From Vibrio sp. ED004 (GTDB lineage: Bacteria; Pseudomonadota; Gammaproteobacteria; Enterobacterales; Vibrionaceae): a stretch of 64,000 nucleotides of DNA. The stretch covers positions 2,542,001 to 2,606,000 of the forward strand of contig NZ_CP066149.1 of NCBI RefSeq assembly GCF_023206395.1, written 5' to 3'. Positions 1-8,789 of this stretch are shown piece by piece. The notes under the pieces were generated by a model. That model was given only the letters and a program-made list of their open reading frames with translations. It did not search any database and was not told the DNA's origin. The position numbers and the translations under genes are program-made. Position 1 is the first letter of the stretch. Each line of letters starts with the position of its first letter.

Positions 1-1
1 T

Positions 2-598
2 CACCTATCTTGCAAACGAGTAACCCAATTAGGATTTGTTTTAGTTTCTGTGGGTATACTGTTGATGTTTTTTGGCTTCTCGGTCGAAGGTATTACAGCG
101 TGGCAGTATGTTTCATTGCTCATTTTTGGCACTGGGTGCGGCATTGTCGCTTCCCAATCATCTTTGGTGGTGACTAATGCATTACCAGAAAAAGAAGCGA
201 GACAGTCGGGGGGGATTCAAGCAACGTTCCGTAATTTCGGACAAGCGATGGGAGTGGCGATTCTAGGTTCTATTATGCTGTTCTCATTTACGGGCGAAAT
301 TCAAAAGGGTTCAATCCAGGACTCAATGCTATCACCACAGACACAACAAGTTATATCAGAGCAAAAGCTTATCCCATTTTCATCGAATGAGATGATTGTG
401 GATATGATGAAGAATAGTGTCATTGAGAAATCTGAATGGCAGCCTGTCTTAGATATTGTTGCGGATTCAAGGCTTGCATCGGTTCAATACACAATGTTTG
501 TACTTTTAGTATGGATGTCTCTTTCTATCTTTGTTTGTAATGGGTTGCCTAATTACTCGTTGATGCAAGACCGGAAAAAAGAACCGGTCGAGTTGTAA
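2..598 (+). CDS. MFS drug-efflux transporter, C-terminal part (cut by window edge)
   Basis: The reading frame is open from the first bases of the window, so this is the 3' end of a gene that starts outside it. The visible part has hydrophobic helices (about residues 10-40 and 75-95, and a last one around 165-185). A typical DHA2/EmrB-type stretch precedes the third helix, where a conserved loop reads GGIQATFRNFGQAMG. The last loop between helices is large and polar, as in 14-helix DHA2 proteins, and the C-terminal tail is short and charged. The role is inferred to be proton-driven export of drugs or other small molecules across the inner membrane. The substrate cannot be told. A GTG at 50 could be mistaken for a start but is internal. 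Confidence 0.75.
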   Translation, partial: HLSCKRVTQLGFVLVSVGILLMFFGFSVEGITAWQYVSLLIFGTGCGIVASQSSLVVTNALPEKEARQSGGIQATFRNFGQAMGVAILGSIMLFSFTGEIQKGSIQDSMLSPQTQQVISEQKLIPFSSNEMIVDMMKNSVIEKSEWQPVLDIVADSRLASVQYTMFVLLVWMSLSIFVCNGLPNYSLMQDRKKEPVEL

Positions 599-663
599 AA
601 ATACACAATCACGAGTTTTAACCTAGTAGTTATACTTTGGAGCCCGGTTTGCGTGCTTTGATA

Positions 664-695
664 GGCCTTGTCACATAAAGCGACAAGGCCTTTTT
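664..695 (+). terminator. Intrinsic terminator after the MFS gene
   Basis: A 9-bp inverted repeat (GGCCTTGTC / GACAAGGCC) is followed by five T residues, 66 bases after the MFS stop codon. Confidence 0.85.
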
Positions 696-717
696 AACTC
701 GTATTGGAGAACGCCCC

Positions 718-749
718 CACCATTGTATTTTAATACAATGGTGTTTTTT
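718..749 (+). terminator. Second hairpin terminator
   Basis: A perfect 12-bp inverted repeat (CACCATTGTATT / AATACAATGGTG) is followed by a run of six T. It backs up the preceding terminator and isolates the next gene. Confidence 0.7.
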
Positions 750-878
750 AACTAGAGTAGTACAGCATATTCACGCGTGTTTTATGAGATCTTGAGCGCT
801 TGGAAATAGGAGCTTTCCTCTTCAATGTGAGAGTGTGTAGATAAACTGGTTGCACATTAAAGTTGAAGGAGAAGCCCT

Positions 879-1427
879 ATGAATGTTTGTACTCATTTCC
901 CTAAAAGTAGCCTAACTAAAAAAGCACAGTTTGCTTACGGTGTTGGTGAAGAGCAACGTGAAGTTTTGATTGATAAAGTCATTGTGGATTACATCGAAGA
1001 ACATTGCTCTCCGTTGTTAAATCCTAAGCGAACTATTGAACTTATTCTCTTAGAAAATGTTCACTTTATTGAACATGCCAGGCAGAAAACTCAGAAAAAA
1101 GATGCACTTGAAGATTATGTCGTTAATGCTATTTCTGCATCGTTGATGAACGTCACTCCAGTTTCTTATGACGCAAACCAAGTTGTTGACGTGAAGTTTG
1201 ATAATTTGGTTTTTCAATGTGGAAAGTTAGTGTCGAAAACGATCAAAATTCCACAGTTCATACTTTGTATGATGAGGGAGCAAGACGTCATTCAAATCGT
1301 TGAGGATGAAGTTATCAATATTGAGGCTAAAAACTTCGATTTTGCGCTCTTTGTCGATTATATCCGTGGTGTTTTATTCTCCACATTATTTGAGCATAAA
1401 GTGGAAGCTGATAATTGGGTCCATTGA
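879..1427 (+). CDS. Protein of unknown function, 182 residues
   Basis: A complete reading frame begins at an ATG preceded by a good ribosome binding site (GAAGGAG, 865-871). It has its own terminator and is flanked upstream by two more, so it is a single-gene transcription unit. The protein is soluble, mixed alpha/beta in character, with an acidic C-terminal half (a run around residues 133-155 rich in E, D, I and V) and no signal peptide or membrane segment. I do not recognise a family. It lies just outside the left att site of the island, so it is either native chromosome or part of an older neighbouring element. Confidence 0.7.
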   Translation: MNVCTHFPKSSLTKKAQFAYGVGEEQREVLIDKVIVDYIEEHCSPLLNPKRTIELILLENVHFIEHARQKTQKKDALEDYVVNAISASLMNVTPVSYDANQVVDVKFDNLVFQCGKLVSKTIKIPQFILCMMREQDVIQIVEDEVINIEAKNFDFALFVDYIRGVLFSTLFEHKVEADNWVH

Positions 1428-1432
1428 CTATA

Positions 1433-1462
1433 AAAGCCACGTATCCCATACGTGGCTTTGTT
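1433..1462 (+). terminator. Terminator of the 182-residue gene
   Basis: The inverted repeat AAAGCCACGTAT / ATACGTGGCTTT begins 6 bases after the stop codon. The loop is three bases and the T-run is short (TTTGTTG). Confidence 0.75.
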
Positions 1463-1638
1463 GTAAATTCGATATGGTGGTCAATCAGAGAATGATAAAT
1501 AAAGAAGTGTACGGTCAGAATTTGAGATTCAGGCTTTTGATAGTAGGTATATAGAGCTAGGGGGAGAACCAAGTTAGCTCGATAACCTGAGGGGTAAGAG
1601 CTATAGGCTTATCTATGATTTTCATGACACAGATACAA

Positions 1639-1686
1639 AAACAGCGCATTACCAGAAAGCGTTAACTAACTGATAATACGCTGTTT
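1639..1686 (-). terminator. Hairpin next to the left att site (old ssrA terminator)
   Basis: The arms are AAACAGCG (1639-1646) and CGCTGTTT (1679-1686), with A residues on the left side that give a U-run in minus-strand RNA. It lies directly beside the left copy of the ssrA 3' end. Inference: this hairpin ended ssrA transcription before the island inserted. Confidence 0.5.
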
Positions 1687-1695
1687 CCAAACGTT

Positions 1696-1713
1696 TGGTG
1701 GAGCTGGCGGGAG
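1696..1713. repeat. Left attachment site (duplicate of ssrA 3' end)
   Basis: An exact 18-bp match to the ssrA 3' terminus at 28303-28320, in the same orientation. It is preceded by a CCAAACGTTTGG palindrome (1687-1698) that also precedes the internal att-like copy near 6663. Confidence 0.9.
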
Positions 1714-1843
1714 GTGCTTCCAAAGTCTTCTATTATTGGTTAGCTCGGGTTTAGATTAATACCAATGCTTGTTTTTGGTGTGCTCTACTGCATGAGTTTT
1801 GAGCTGAGTGCTCAATAAACACATCAAGCTCTATCTTCTCGAT

Positions 1844-2272
1844 CTAATTCTTGCTCAAATTTAATTTGTTAAGCATAGCAATAGAGTTATCAAAGATAGC
1901 TTCGGTTATGTGTTTTGGGAAACCTTCAGGTAAGCGGGCAGCGAGGCGCTCAATTGCTTTAGGTAATTCAGTTTGCATGTCATCTAATATGGTTTGCATG
2001 CTATCAGAATTAAAGCCAACTGAATTAGCGGTATCAAGAAAGTGGCGGGAGTAGATCTTGCTTATCTGGTATTTCTTACCACGGCTTGCTTTTAACCCCA
2101 TTGCTAACTTTAACTTTCTGATGTTCAGTCCTTTTTTTCCTGTGATAGGGTAAGCCGACAAAATGTCATAAAAAGGTGTTAAGCGATAACTACCTTGCTT
2201 TTCAATAAATATTGCGTATTTCGGTGATTGCGAACGCTTGTTTCGGTTTATTCCGAACACCTGAACCAACAC
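1844..2272 (-). pseudogene. hipA: hipA kinase, C-terminal fragment (cut off by IS21)
   Basis: The fragment carries the last part of a HipA-type serine/threonine kinase, including the metal-binding motif region LTPFYDILSAYP and the helical C-terminal end. Its genuine part ends at 2212; the first 20 residues of the open frame up to 2272 are read from the IS21 end. Removing the IS21 element and one copy of the 5-bp duplication joins it in frame to the N-terminal fragment at 4806-5764, restoring DGHAKNYSIF followed by IEKQGSYRLTPF. The break falls between the catalytic DGHAKN loop and the metal-binding aspartate, so neither half should be an active kinase. Confidence 0.9.
2208..2212. repeat. IS21 target-site duplication, left copy (AATAT)
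   Basis: AATAT directly abuts the TGCGTATTTCGG end of the IS element, and the same five bases follow the other end at 4806-4810. Collapsing the pair restores the hipA reading frame. Confidence 0.85.
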
Positions 2273-2291
2273 TTTTTCTCTTTCCCTATTT

Positions 2292-3032
2292 TTACTCTAA
2301 GTGTTCGGATTGCGCCAGTTTTCTCATTGACTCACCTCCCAGTTCTATTCTATGACTATTGTGTACCAGCCGATCCATTAGAGCGTCAGCGACGGTGGCG
2401 TTGCCGATCATGTTGTACCACTCCTTTACGGGTAGTTGGCTGATGACGATTGTGCTGCTGTTTTGGTAGCGGTCTTCAAGCACTTCTAACAAGTGACCTG
2501 CATGCTCTTGAGGCAGTTTTTCCATCCCCCAGTCGTCGAGGATCAGTAAGCCTTTCTTAGCCAACGATTGAAGCTGTTTTTGATAGCTACCATCCAGACG
2601 CCCTGCGGTCAGATCATCAAGCAAGCGAGTTAATCGGTAGTATCTGACCGTCTGTTGTTGTTCACAGGCGCTGGTTGCAAGTGCGCAGCCAAGATACGTT
2701 TTGCCTGCTCCTGTTGGACCTGTGATCAAGATGTTCTGGTGCTTGTGTAGATAGCTACCCGTTAGAAGTTCGCTCATCTGCTTGCGGTTGAGGTTTCGTC
2801 CTTCTTTGTAGATAAGTTGGCTCGGCTGAGCATCCACTCTGAGCTTGGCTTGCCGTTTTAGGCGTTGGATTTTGTTCTGGTTACGGTTCAAGATCTCACT
2901 TTCCAGAAGCAGGCTTAACCGCTCCTCGAAGTCCAGCTCAGCGTAAGTGGTCAGTTGCTCTTGTTGCTGCTCTAACGCTTTCGCTGCATGGCTCAAGCGG
3001 AGGGTTTTGAGTTGGTCATTAAGTGCGTTCAT
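2292..3032 (-). CDS. istB: IS21-family helper ATPase IstB
   Basis: An AAA+ ATPase of 246 residues that assists the IstA transposase in target selection and strand transfer. The Walker A motif GPTGAGKT and Walker B LLILDDWG are both visible, and the protein ends with the usual short basic and serine-rich tail. I place the start at 3032 (MNALNDQLK) because AGGAGAAAGG precedes it. The frame is open for 17 more codons upstream, overlapping the end of istA. The length is normal for IstB. Confidence 0.92.
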   Translation of the reverse strand: MNALNDQLKTLRLSHAAKALEQQQEQLTTYAELDFEERLSLLLESEILNRNQNKIQRLKRQAKLRVDAQPSQLIYKEGRNLNRKQMSELLTGSYLHKHQNILITGPTGAGKTYLGCALATSACEQQQTVRYYRLTRLLDDLTAGRLDGSYQKQLQSLAKKGLLILDDWGMEKLPQEHAGHLLEVLEDRYQNSSTIVISQLPVKEWYNMIGNATVADALMDRLVHNSHRIELGGESMRKLAQSEHLE

Positions 3033-3042
3033 ATCCTTTCTC

Positions 3043-4575
3043 CTAGTGATAACTGTTCGGGCCACGAACATTGCTGTGAACAAGGTTCGGCGTGTTTGTT
3101 TTATCTTTACTCAGTTGCCCTTCACGATTGTTCTTGAGTAGATTGTTGACGAAGGTGTAATTGGGTTTTGTCAGCATCAGTGCATCTTTACAGGCTTGCT
3201 CTAGGCGCGATTCGCCATGGGCTTTGCTTAGGTTGAGCAACCCAAGGCAGGAACGATAAGACAACTCTGGGTGAGGCTTGGAGTTCAGCATCTTATTGAC
3301 GACTTCTCGTGTGGCTGGTCCTATATTGGATCCCCAGTTGAGCAAGCGTCCGGGCGACCATTTCTGGTGTTGATGATTACTCGGCATGTGCTCTGCGTTG
3401 GTGCTATTTCCGCGTTCTCTTTGGCTGCGTGGATGTTGGGCGACTAAGTTACCTTGATGGTAGATCTGCACCAGACGGTTGGAGGCTTCCAGCTCAACAT
3501 AGTGGCCAACAAGTTGATGGGGTACCGAGTAGTAATGGCGGCGATATTCGATGTGATAATCGGGCCCAACTTTGGCTCGCTTGGTTTCGGTATATAGATA
3601 CCTCTGCTTAGGAAGGGGCTTTAACGCGGGTTTATCGAGTTTGTCGAACAGTGCTTTGCGGCTCGCACCATACTGCTTCATCTCACGTTCGTTTAAGTCA
3701 TTCATAAGCTCACGGATGGCGAGGTTCAACTCTTTGAAGGTATGGAAGGTTTGATGGCGAAGTCGCATCATGATCCAACGTTCAACGAGGAGGACAGCAT
3801 TCTCTGCCTTGGCTTTGTCTTTCGGTTTGTAGGGGCGAGCTGGCATTACGGCAGTTTGATAGTGATTTGCCAGTTTTTGATAGCTTTCATTAAGCCTCGG
3901 TTCATAACGGTTAGCTTTGCTGACCGCGCTGCGAAGATTATCGGGAACCAAGAGCTGTGGTACACCATCGAAGTGTTCGAACGCATTGGCATGCGCCTCT
4001 AACCAGTATGACTTACCTTGACTTGGGAAGGCTTCAACATAGGTGTAATTGGACGCACCTAAGGTCGCCACGAACACTTCTGCTTCGCGCACTTCACCTG
4101 TATCAGGGTTGACCACCTGAAGCCTCGGCCCACAGTAATCGATAAACAACTTATCACCCGCAACATGAAGCTGGCGCATGCTGCGCTTTTGGGTTTTGAA
4201 CCAACGAGTAAAGTGCTCGCAGAACTGAGTGTAAGCGTAGGCTTGCTCTTGATATTGCTCGTGATATTCCTGCCACAACAACATCTTTGTCATGCCTTTA
4301 CGCTTAAGTTCGACAGCGTACTGAGCGAAGTCTGGCATAACCTTATTTCGACTGGCTTGCTTCGAATGATATAGGGCTTTGGTAAGGTCTGTATCACTGC
4401 AACCATCTGGGAGAGGCCAGCCTATCTGACTTTGCTTAAAGCGAGCGACAAGCTCTGAGACTGTTGCAAGGCTGACATTGAGACAACTAGCAATACTACG
4501 GTAGGACAACCCACACTCATACTTAAGGCGTAATATCTCTTTGATTTTGTTCATTGGAGTTCTCTTTTTAGCCAT
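3043..4575 (-). CDS. istA: IS21-family transposase IstA
   Basis: A transposase of 510 residues with an N-terminal helix-turn-helix (GLSYRSIASCLNVSLATVSE, about residues 19-38) and an RNase H-like DDE core. The catalytic residues appear in LFIDYCG, LVPDNLRSAV and KAKAENAV. It is followed at once by istB, so the two are translated from one message. It is full length with no frameshift. Related elements are common in Vibrio and Shewanella. Confidence 0.93.
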   Translation of the reverse strand: MAKKRTPMNKIKEILRLKYECGLSYRSIASCLNVSLATVSELVARFKQSQIGWPLPDGCSDTDLTKALYHSKQASRNKVMPDFAQYAVELKRKGMTKMLLWQEYHEQYQEQAYAYTQFCEHFTRWFKTQKRSMRQLHVAGDKLFIDYCGPRLQVVNPDTGEVREAEVFVATLGASNYTYVEAFPSQGKSYWLEAHANAFEHFDGVPQLLVPDNLRSAVSKANRYEPRLNESYQKLANHYQTAVMPARPYKPKDKAKAENAVLLVERWIMMRLRHQTFHTFKELNLAIRELMNDLNEREMKQYGASRKALFDKLDKPALKPLPKQRYLYTETKRAKVGPDYHIEYRRHYYSVPHQLVGHYVELEASNRLVQIYHQGNLVAQHPRSQRERGNSTNAEHMPSNHQHQKWSPGRLLNWGSNIGPATREVVNKMLNSKPHPELSYRSCLGLLNLSKAHGESRLEQACKDALMLTKPNYTFVNNLLKNNREGQLSKDKTNTPNLVHSNVRGPNSYH

Positions 4576-4765
4576 TGTCGCTTCCTTACGTTCTTGTTTA
4601 AGAAGTAAAGAATAGCGAGCTATTGATTTAAAAGAGAAAAAGGAAGGATTTCGGGGATTCCGAACGCGGTTTTCGCTATTCCGAACGCTGATTTCGGAGT
4701 TCGCTTAAAAGTGTTCGGATAATCGCGGAATGTGCGTTCGGATTAAACCGAAATAGGTGTTCGGG

Positions 4766-5764
4766 TCATACCGAAATGGCTGTTCGGAATGCTCCGAAAT
4801 ACGCAAATATTGAATAGTTCTTTGCATGCCCATCAATAGCGCCTATAGCCCATTGGAAAACTTGAAACTTCATGAAGTTATACCTGTCTTCCAGTGCATT
4901 TGATGAGCCTTCAAGTAGCTTCATAATATCGGCTATTCCTGGTCCCCCATCACTTTCGTACTTTATAGATGAAGGGATCCCTTTAGCTTGACAGATATCT
5001 TCCTGAGGAAGGCGCAATAGTTGTGTACGATCCTTAATCCAACGTCTATCAAAGCGCTCAACAGCAATGGCTTTATAATTATGGGTTGTGATGATCTCGA
5101 CTTTCGGCACATCAAACCCCAGCTCTCTAGCTAACTCAATACAGATGAACTCATTCTCGACACTTTCAGTCAGATCTAAAATAGAGGTGGGCTGTTTAAT
5201 TTCACCTATAGGCAGTTTAATGATATGGCTTGTAGGTGTGTTCCCTTTGGGCAAACACCAAGCTCCATTTAACCTTAGTAATGCTGTTTTTTCTTGAGCG
5301 CCAGCAACAGATATTCGGAAGTCATCTTCTTCCTTAATCATACCTAATGGTATATCGGAATGATGGGCAGCTAAGATTTTTTCAAGCCGAGATTCATCAA
5401 GAAGTTCGTATGATAGTTTGTTCTCGATATATGGTTGACTTGGTGGGAGCAGAGCAATGGCACCTACGCTGTCTTTACCAATTTCCTTTAGAAGATCAAA
5501 AGGCTGGTTTGAAGCTGTCTGATAGCGAGCAACAATCCTATTACGTATAGCAATATTGTCTGGTAGTAGGTTGTCGAAGTAGTTGATAACGGCATCAGAA
5601 GTTATCGTAGGTACTTGTAGCTTAAGAGATAAAGATAATGGGCGAGATTTGTCGTTACTTAGCCAAGACTCATTATATTTAAATTCATGAGAGCCATTGT
5701 TTTGCTTTGTTAGAGTACCGACCAACTCACCATTCATATAGGCATTAAGCTGTTGCATTACCAA
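4766..5764 (-). pseudogene. hipA: hipA kinase, N-terminal fragment (cut by IS21)
   Basis: This carries the N-terminal subdomain and most of the kinase core of a HipA toxin, which in Escherichia coli phosphorylates glutamyl-tRNA synthetase and causes growth arrest. Visible motifs are the glycine-rich loop SVAGAQEKTALL (about 152-163), VERFDR, and the catalytic loop DGHAKN close to the break. After residue about 319 the frame runs into IS sequence (4766-4805) and stops. The ATG overlaps the end of the upstream hipB gene, so the pair was a translationally coupled hipBA operon. With the catalytic and metal-binding residues separated by 2.6 kb, toxin activity is presumably lost. Confidence 0.92.
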
Positions 5765-6006
5765 TCTTCCTCATCAACAGTGCTTTGACTATTTTTTGCA
5801 TCTTTGGGTTCGATTTTAAGGGTGAGATCTAATGCTTGGATAAGCTTGAACATTGTTGAAATAGTGGCCTTTTCTGGTCTATTTTCAAAGTTCGAAATGG
5901 TTGCTTGTTTTATCCCTACTTTTTTTGCTAGCTCAGACTGAGTCCACCTATTCTTTTGGCGTATTAGCAGTAAAGTATTGGCTAATTGTTGTGGGCTATA
6001 AATCAC
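5758..6006 (-). CDS. hipB: HipB-type antitoxin / repressor
   Basis: A Cro/C1-type helix-turn-helix protein of 82 residues; the motif SELAKKVGIKQATISNFENR is clear, and the tail ends DEEDW. HipB proteins bind and neutralise HipA and repress the operon. It overlaps the interrupted hipA by 7 bases. Four operator-like sites with the pattern TATCC-N8-GGATA lie at a fixed 28-bp spacing just upstream. It is nearly identical over the HTH region to the orphan copy at 10287-10529. With its toxin broken, it may now serve only as a repressor or a cross-acting antitoxin. Confidence 0.92.
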   Translation of the reverse strand: MIYSPQQLANTLLLIRQKNRWTQSELAKKVGIKQATISNFENRPEKATISTMFKLIQALDLTLKIEPKDAKNSQSTVDEEDW

Positions 6007-6033
6007 AAGTTATCACTCCTTACTATGAGGTTT

Positions 6034-6135
6034 CATCCCCATGAGAGGATATTGGTCATTCTATCCCAACAAAGGGATATATATAACTTTATACCTTATA
6101 GGGGATATTGCAAGCTATATACCTTGTAGAGGATA
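6034..6135. promoter_or_regulatory. Four HipB-type operators, 28-bp phased
   Basis: Sites lie at 6034-6051 (CATCC-N8-GGATA), 6062-6079 (TATCC-N8-GGATA, perfect), 6090-6107 and 6118-6135 (both TATAC-N8-GGATA). The exact spacing is 28 bp. The pattern equals the E. coli HipB operator consensus TATCC-N8-GGATA. They cover the likely hipBA promoter region. Confidence 0.85.
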
Positions 6136-6621
6136 AAGTAGGATTATCAAAGCCTTTAGCTTAAAGAGGTATTGCAAGAAGGTAGATACCAGCCTTTGTT
6201 AGACTTGTCGCTAAGTTCTTCTGTCGACTAGCGATTATCCGTGCGGGTAAGGTGAGATGATGGTTACACGTAAGTAGATCAAATATGCCACACAAAGTTG
6301 ATTAGAAATACTGATTTTGAAGCGCAATGAGGTGGTTCGAAACTAAAGTCATGGCAATCAAAAGTACTTTAAACTGTACGTCCCCCTGTGAGTGAAAGCA
6401 CAGGCGATTAAGAAATAAATAATGGTAACGCAAGGCATTAGCATCATCCAAGTTGGATGTGCGGAGGCTACGTTTGATTTATTTACGACTTTTGAAGGTG
6501 TGTTGAAAGCGAGAGGGGGCTTGAAAGCGAAAGTGCAAGGTACCTTTTACCGGGAGTGAAAGGTGGCGCGTTTAGTACCTTCTTTTAGTACGAATAGCAT
6601 AATTAATGATTATAAATACAA
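6136..6621. other. Gene-free stretch with a decayed repeat copy
   Basis: No credible reading frame was found. About 6306-6440 is a degenerate copy of 13247-13377: both share AGAAATACTGATTTTGAAGC, then ATGGCAATCAAAAG, then GTGAGTGAAAGC and GGTAACGCAAGG, with interruptions in the frame here. It may be the decayed right end of the element that ends at the internal att copy. Confidence 0.55.
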
Positions 6622-6654
6622 AAAGGGCGATAACTCAGTGAGTTACCGCCCTTT
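6622..6654 (-). terminator. Hairpin beside the internal att copy
   Basis: A long near-perfect stem, AAAGGGCG-A-TAACTCA / TGAGTTA-C-CGCCCTTT, with A-rich sequence on its left, so it terminates minus-strand transcription. It occupies the same position relative to att as the ssrA terminator at 28265-28290 and the hairpin at 1639-1686. Confidence 0.6.
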
Positions 6655-6672
6655 CCAAACGTTTGGTGGAGC
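6652..6672. repeat. Internal partial att copy
   Basis: The 21 bases here are identical to 1684-1704: a TTTCCAAACG palindrome half followed by TTTGGTGGAGC. The match to the ssrA end then stops after GGAGC. It marks a probable junction between two stacked elements. Downstream at 6733-6752, GGGAATAAACTGGGGAATAC resembles the GGGGAAT-rich stretch upstream of the integrase (28100-28180), as integrase arm sites might. Confidence 0.6.
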
Positions 6673-6930
6673 ATTTTGAAAAGCAAACAGATGGCTCTAT
6701 CCCTTGCTGTATAAGGCTTTGTGCTAATTGGAATATAGCTTGGGAATAAACTGGGGAATACGTGATTTTATGTCTGATTTTGATACGTAAATCACGCTTT
6801 TCTTCAGATTACTATCGGTTCAACTTCCTAATCAGGAACTGAACTGGCAGCGATAATCATCAAGTAGGTAACACAAAGAGCTTTTGCTCTTTGTGCTTTC
6901 TATGTTCTGATTAGATAGCTTATCTATAAA

Positions 6931-8244
6931 TTAAAGCTCAATTTCAGTGATGAGTGGTGATTGTTTAAGGAAGTGCTTACATCTAGCCACAACGATTTCA
7001 CGGTATCGGTTTAAATAAGGTAATTGTGAATCAGAAGTAGGAGTGACGAGAGATATAGCATCATCAATGTTTTTTATAACGTCATTTGCGATCTTTACTA
7101 GGCTCTGTTGAAGCAATTTTGGTGAAATACCACAATCGTCAGCAAACTCTACAAGTTGGTAGGCATTAATAGAATCTGAGTCAAATTCATCCCCAATTGC
7201 CATCGCAAGATCCTGCTCAAATTCAGGGTACATTCTTACATTGACTAGATCGTAAAGTGGCGTTGGTGTTAAGCCCGATTTTTGGACAAAGAAACTGAAG
7301 TTTTTGCCATGTGCATCTGCGTTATAAATGCAGAGATTGAACATTGCCCACTTTAGGATCGCTAGTTTTGCCGCTAATGGGTTTTCACATTGCTCTGTTA
7401 CCGAAAAAAGTCGGGCAAAGCTGACACCATCACGAATATGACTGACATCCCTTTGTTTACCTAAGTTTCGTTCATATTTTCTATCGACACCTAGGTTACA
7501 AGCTTGACAGGCATCGATCATATGCCTTCGTTTCACACTTGTTGAGCTAAATAGCTTTCGATCAAACCTCTCTACAATTAAGGCTGGAAATTGGTCAAAA
7601 TACCGCAACTCAACATCAGCAACATCTAGTTCAACTAGCTTCGCTAACTTCATCGTCACAAATTCATTTATGACAAGGTGTTGTTGGTCATTTTTTTCGA
7701 ACTTCACAATATGAGTTGAGCATAGTTCACCCTCTCCAAACCCTAAGTTTCCATCGATAGATAAAACGTTTAGCTTAGATTGAACCCCCGCTACAGATAG
7801 TCTTGGCTTTCCTTCCCATATTTCTAAATACCAAAGCTCAGGGTCAGATAGTTTCTTAATTAATTCACTATCATTGATTGGGTTGAAAGAGGTTTCAGTT
7901 TGAACAGGAGAAACACCTTCGGATAAGAACATCATGGCACCTGATGTATCTGTTCCAATACCACCAACTTGTGCAAATACGTTTGAACGTGATACGCCAA
8001 GAAAGTCGATCAAATAATCTAACCCTTTATTTTCAGGGAGCAAATTCTGTAAGAACCTCCTGATATTGACTGATGGTATATCAGAGTTAAATGGAAGGTG
8101 TGGCGATATGGGAAACCCATTATCAATCCAATCTTGCTTGTAGATTACAGATAGAGCATCACTTTCTTTACTCAGTGATAGCTTGCCTATGACTTGCTGG
8201 CTATAGACTATATCGAGGATGTATTGATTAGACCCAGACGTCAT
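6931..8244 (-). CDS. HipA-family kinase toxin, intact
   Basis: A HipA-like Ser/Thr kinase, about 437 residues from the preferred start at 8244, which has AGGAGAAAGG upstream. The frame is open to 8274. Motifs are complete: N-terminal subdomain, the loop LSVAGVQSKLNVL, VERFDRK, the catalytic loop NADAHGKNFSFF and metal-binding LTPLYDLVN. It overlaps the upstream XRE antitoxin gene by 17 bases, typical of a coupled toxin-antitoxin pair. It is only distantly similar to the interrupted HipA, so its target need not be the same. A probable growth-arrest kinase, held off by its partner. Confidence 0.88.
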   Translation of the reverse strand: MTSGSNQYILDIVYSQQVIGKLSLSKESDALSVIYKQDWIDNGFPISPHLPFNSDIPSVNIRRFLQNLLPENKGLDYLIDFLGVSRSNVFAQVGGIGTDTSGAMMFLSEGVSPVQTETSFNPINDSELIKKLSDPELWYLEIWEGKPRLSVAGVQSKLNVLSIDGNLGFGEGELCSTHIVKFEKNDQQHLVINEFVTMKLAKLVELDVADVELRYFDQFPALIVERFDRKLFSSTSVKRRHMIDACQACNLGVDRKYERNLGKQRDVSHIRDGVSFARLFSVTEQCENPLAAKLAILKWAMFNLCIYNADAHGKNFSFFVQKSGLTPTPLYDLVNVRMYPEFEQDLAMAIGDEFDSDSINAYQLVEFADDCGISPKLLQQSLVKIANDVIKNIDDAISLVTPTSDSQLPYLNRYREIVVARCKHFLKQSPLITEIEL

Positions 8245-8530
8245 TACCTTTCTCCTGTGATGGGACTGAAGCATCTAAGTCTTGCCATGGTTGTATCGAT
8301 ATCTTTATCCCTAGAGCAGACACAACTTTCATTAAAGAGGTTAGTTTAATATCGGAGCTGCCTTGTTCAATTTTTATGTAGGTTTGTTTTGAAACACCAG
8401 AAAGCAATGCTGCATCTTGCTGGGTGATTTTACTTTGAGTTCTTTTTGCTTTGATCGCCTCACCAAGTAGTGATGGTGTGAACACCTGGCTTAGATCTGG
8501 TGACTCAGTTGCTTTTACTTTCTTAACCAT
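8228..8530 (-). CDS. XRE-family antitoxin paired with the second HipA
   Basis: A Cro/C1-type regulator of 100 residues. The helix-turn-helix reads ITQQDAALLSGVSKQTYIKIEQG, preceded by a roughly 30-residue N-terminal arm. I choose the start at 8530 (MVKKVKATE) because GGAGG lies just upstream; the frame extends six codons further. Its 3' end overlaps the toxin gene. Phased repeats upstream (8571-8730) are likely its operators. Predicted role: neutralise the adjacent kinase and autorepress. Confidence 0.87.
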   Translation of the reverse strand: MVKKVKATESPDLSQVFTPSLLGEAIKAKRTQSKITQQDAALLSGVSKQTYIKIEQGSSDIKLTSLMKVVSALGIKISIQPWQDLDASVPSQEKGNDVWV

Positions 8531-8570
8531 GGAACCTCCATATAGCATGATACGGTAAAGTATACCTTGG

Positions 8571-8730
8571 TAGACTTTTAAGTTGTTTATACGTAGATTT
8601 TAAATAAAAGTCTATTAAAGTTAACCTTTATGGCGAGTACATTGAGTTATTCCATAAAAGTCTACAGTAGTGAGCTTTTATGCTTGTAAACTTGGCGATC
8701 TTATTAAAAGTCTAATGTGACTTACTTTAT
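8571..8730. promoter_or_regulatory. Phased operator repeats of the second hipBA pair
   Basis: TAAAAGTCTA occurs at 8605-8614, 8655-8664 and 8705-8714, exactly 50 bp apart. Each is followed 14 bases later by CTTTTA or a close variant, giving dyads TAAAAG-N14-CTTTTA. An inverted copy, TAGACTTTTA, is at 8571-8580. This is distinct from the 28-bp phased TATCC sites of the other hip loci, so the regulators should not cross-repress. Confidence 0.7.
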
Positions 8731-8789
8731 GTAATGAAAGAACAATAGAGAACTCAAAGCCATGGGGCTTTGAGCTACCTAAAGTATGG

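Larger units (their letters stand above)
2213..4805 (-). mobile_element. IS21-family insertion sequence (2593 bp) inside hipA
   Basis: The ends are related inverted repeats starting TGCGTATTTCGG on the left and, reversed, at the right end, with the TG...CA termini usual for IS21. Several further copies of the motif TTCGG...CCGAAC lie inside both ends, as expected for the multiple transposase-binding repeats of this family. It encodes IstA and IstB on the minus strand and is flanked by the 5-bp direct repeat AATAT. Both genes are intact, so the element may still be mobile and the insertion could be recent. Confidence 0.93.

Noticed and set aside
1844..2272. Independent small gene at the left side of the IS21
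   Set aside because: It joins in frame to the N-terminal HipA fragment when the IS and one duplication are removed, so it is the 3' part of an interrupted gene.
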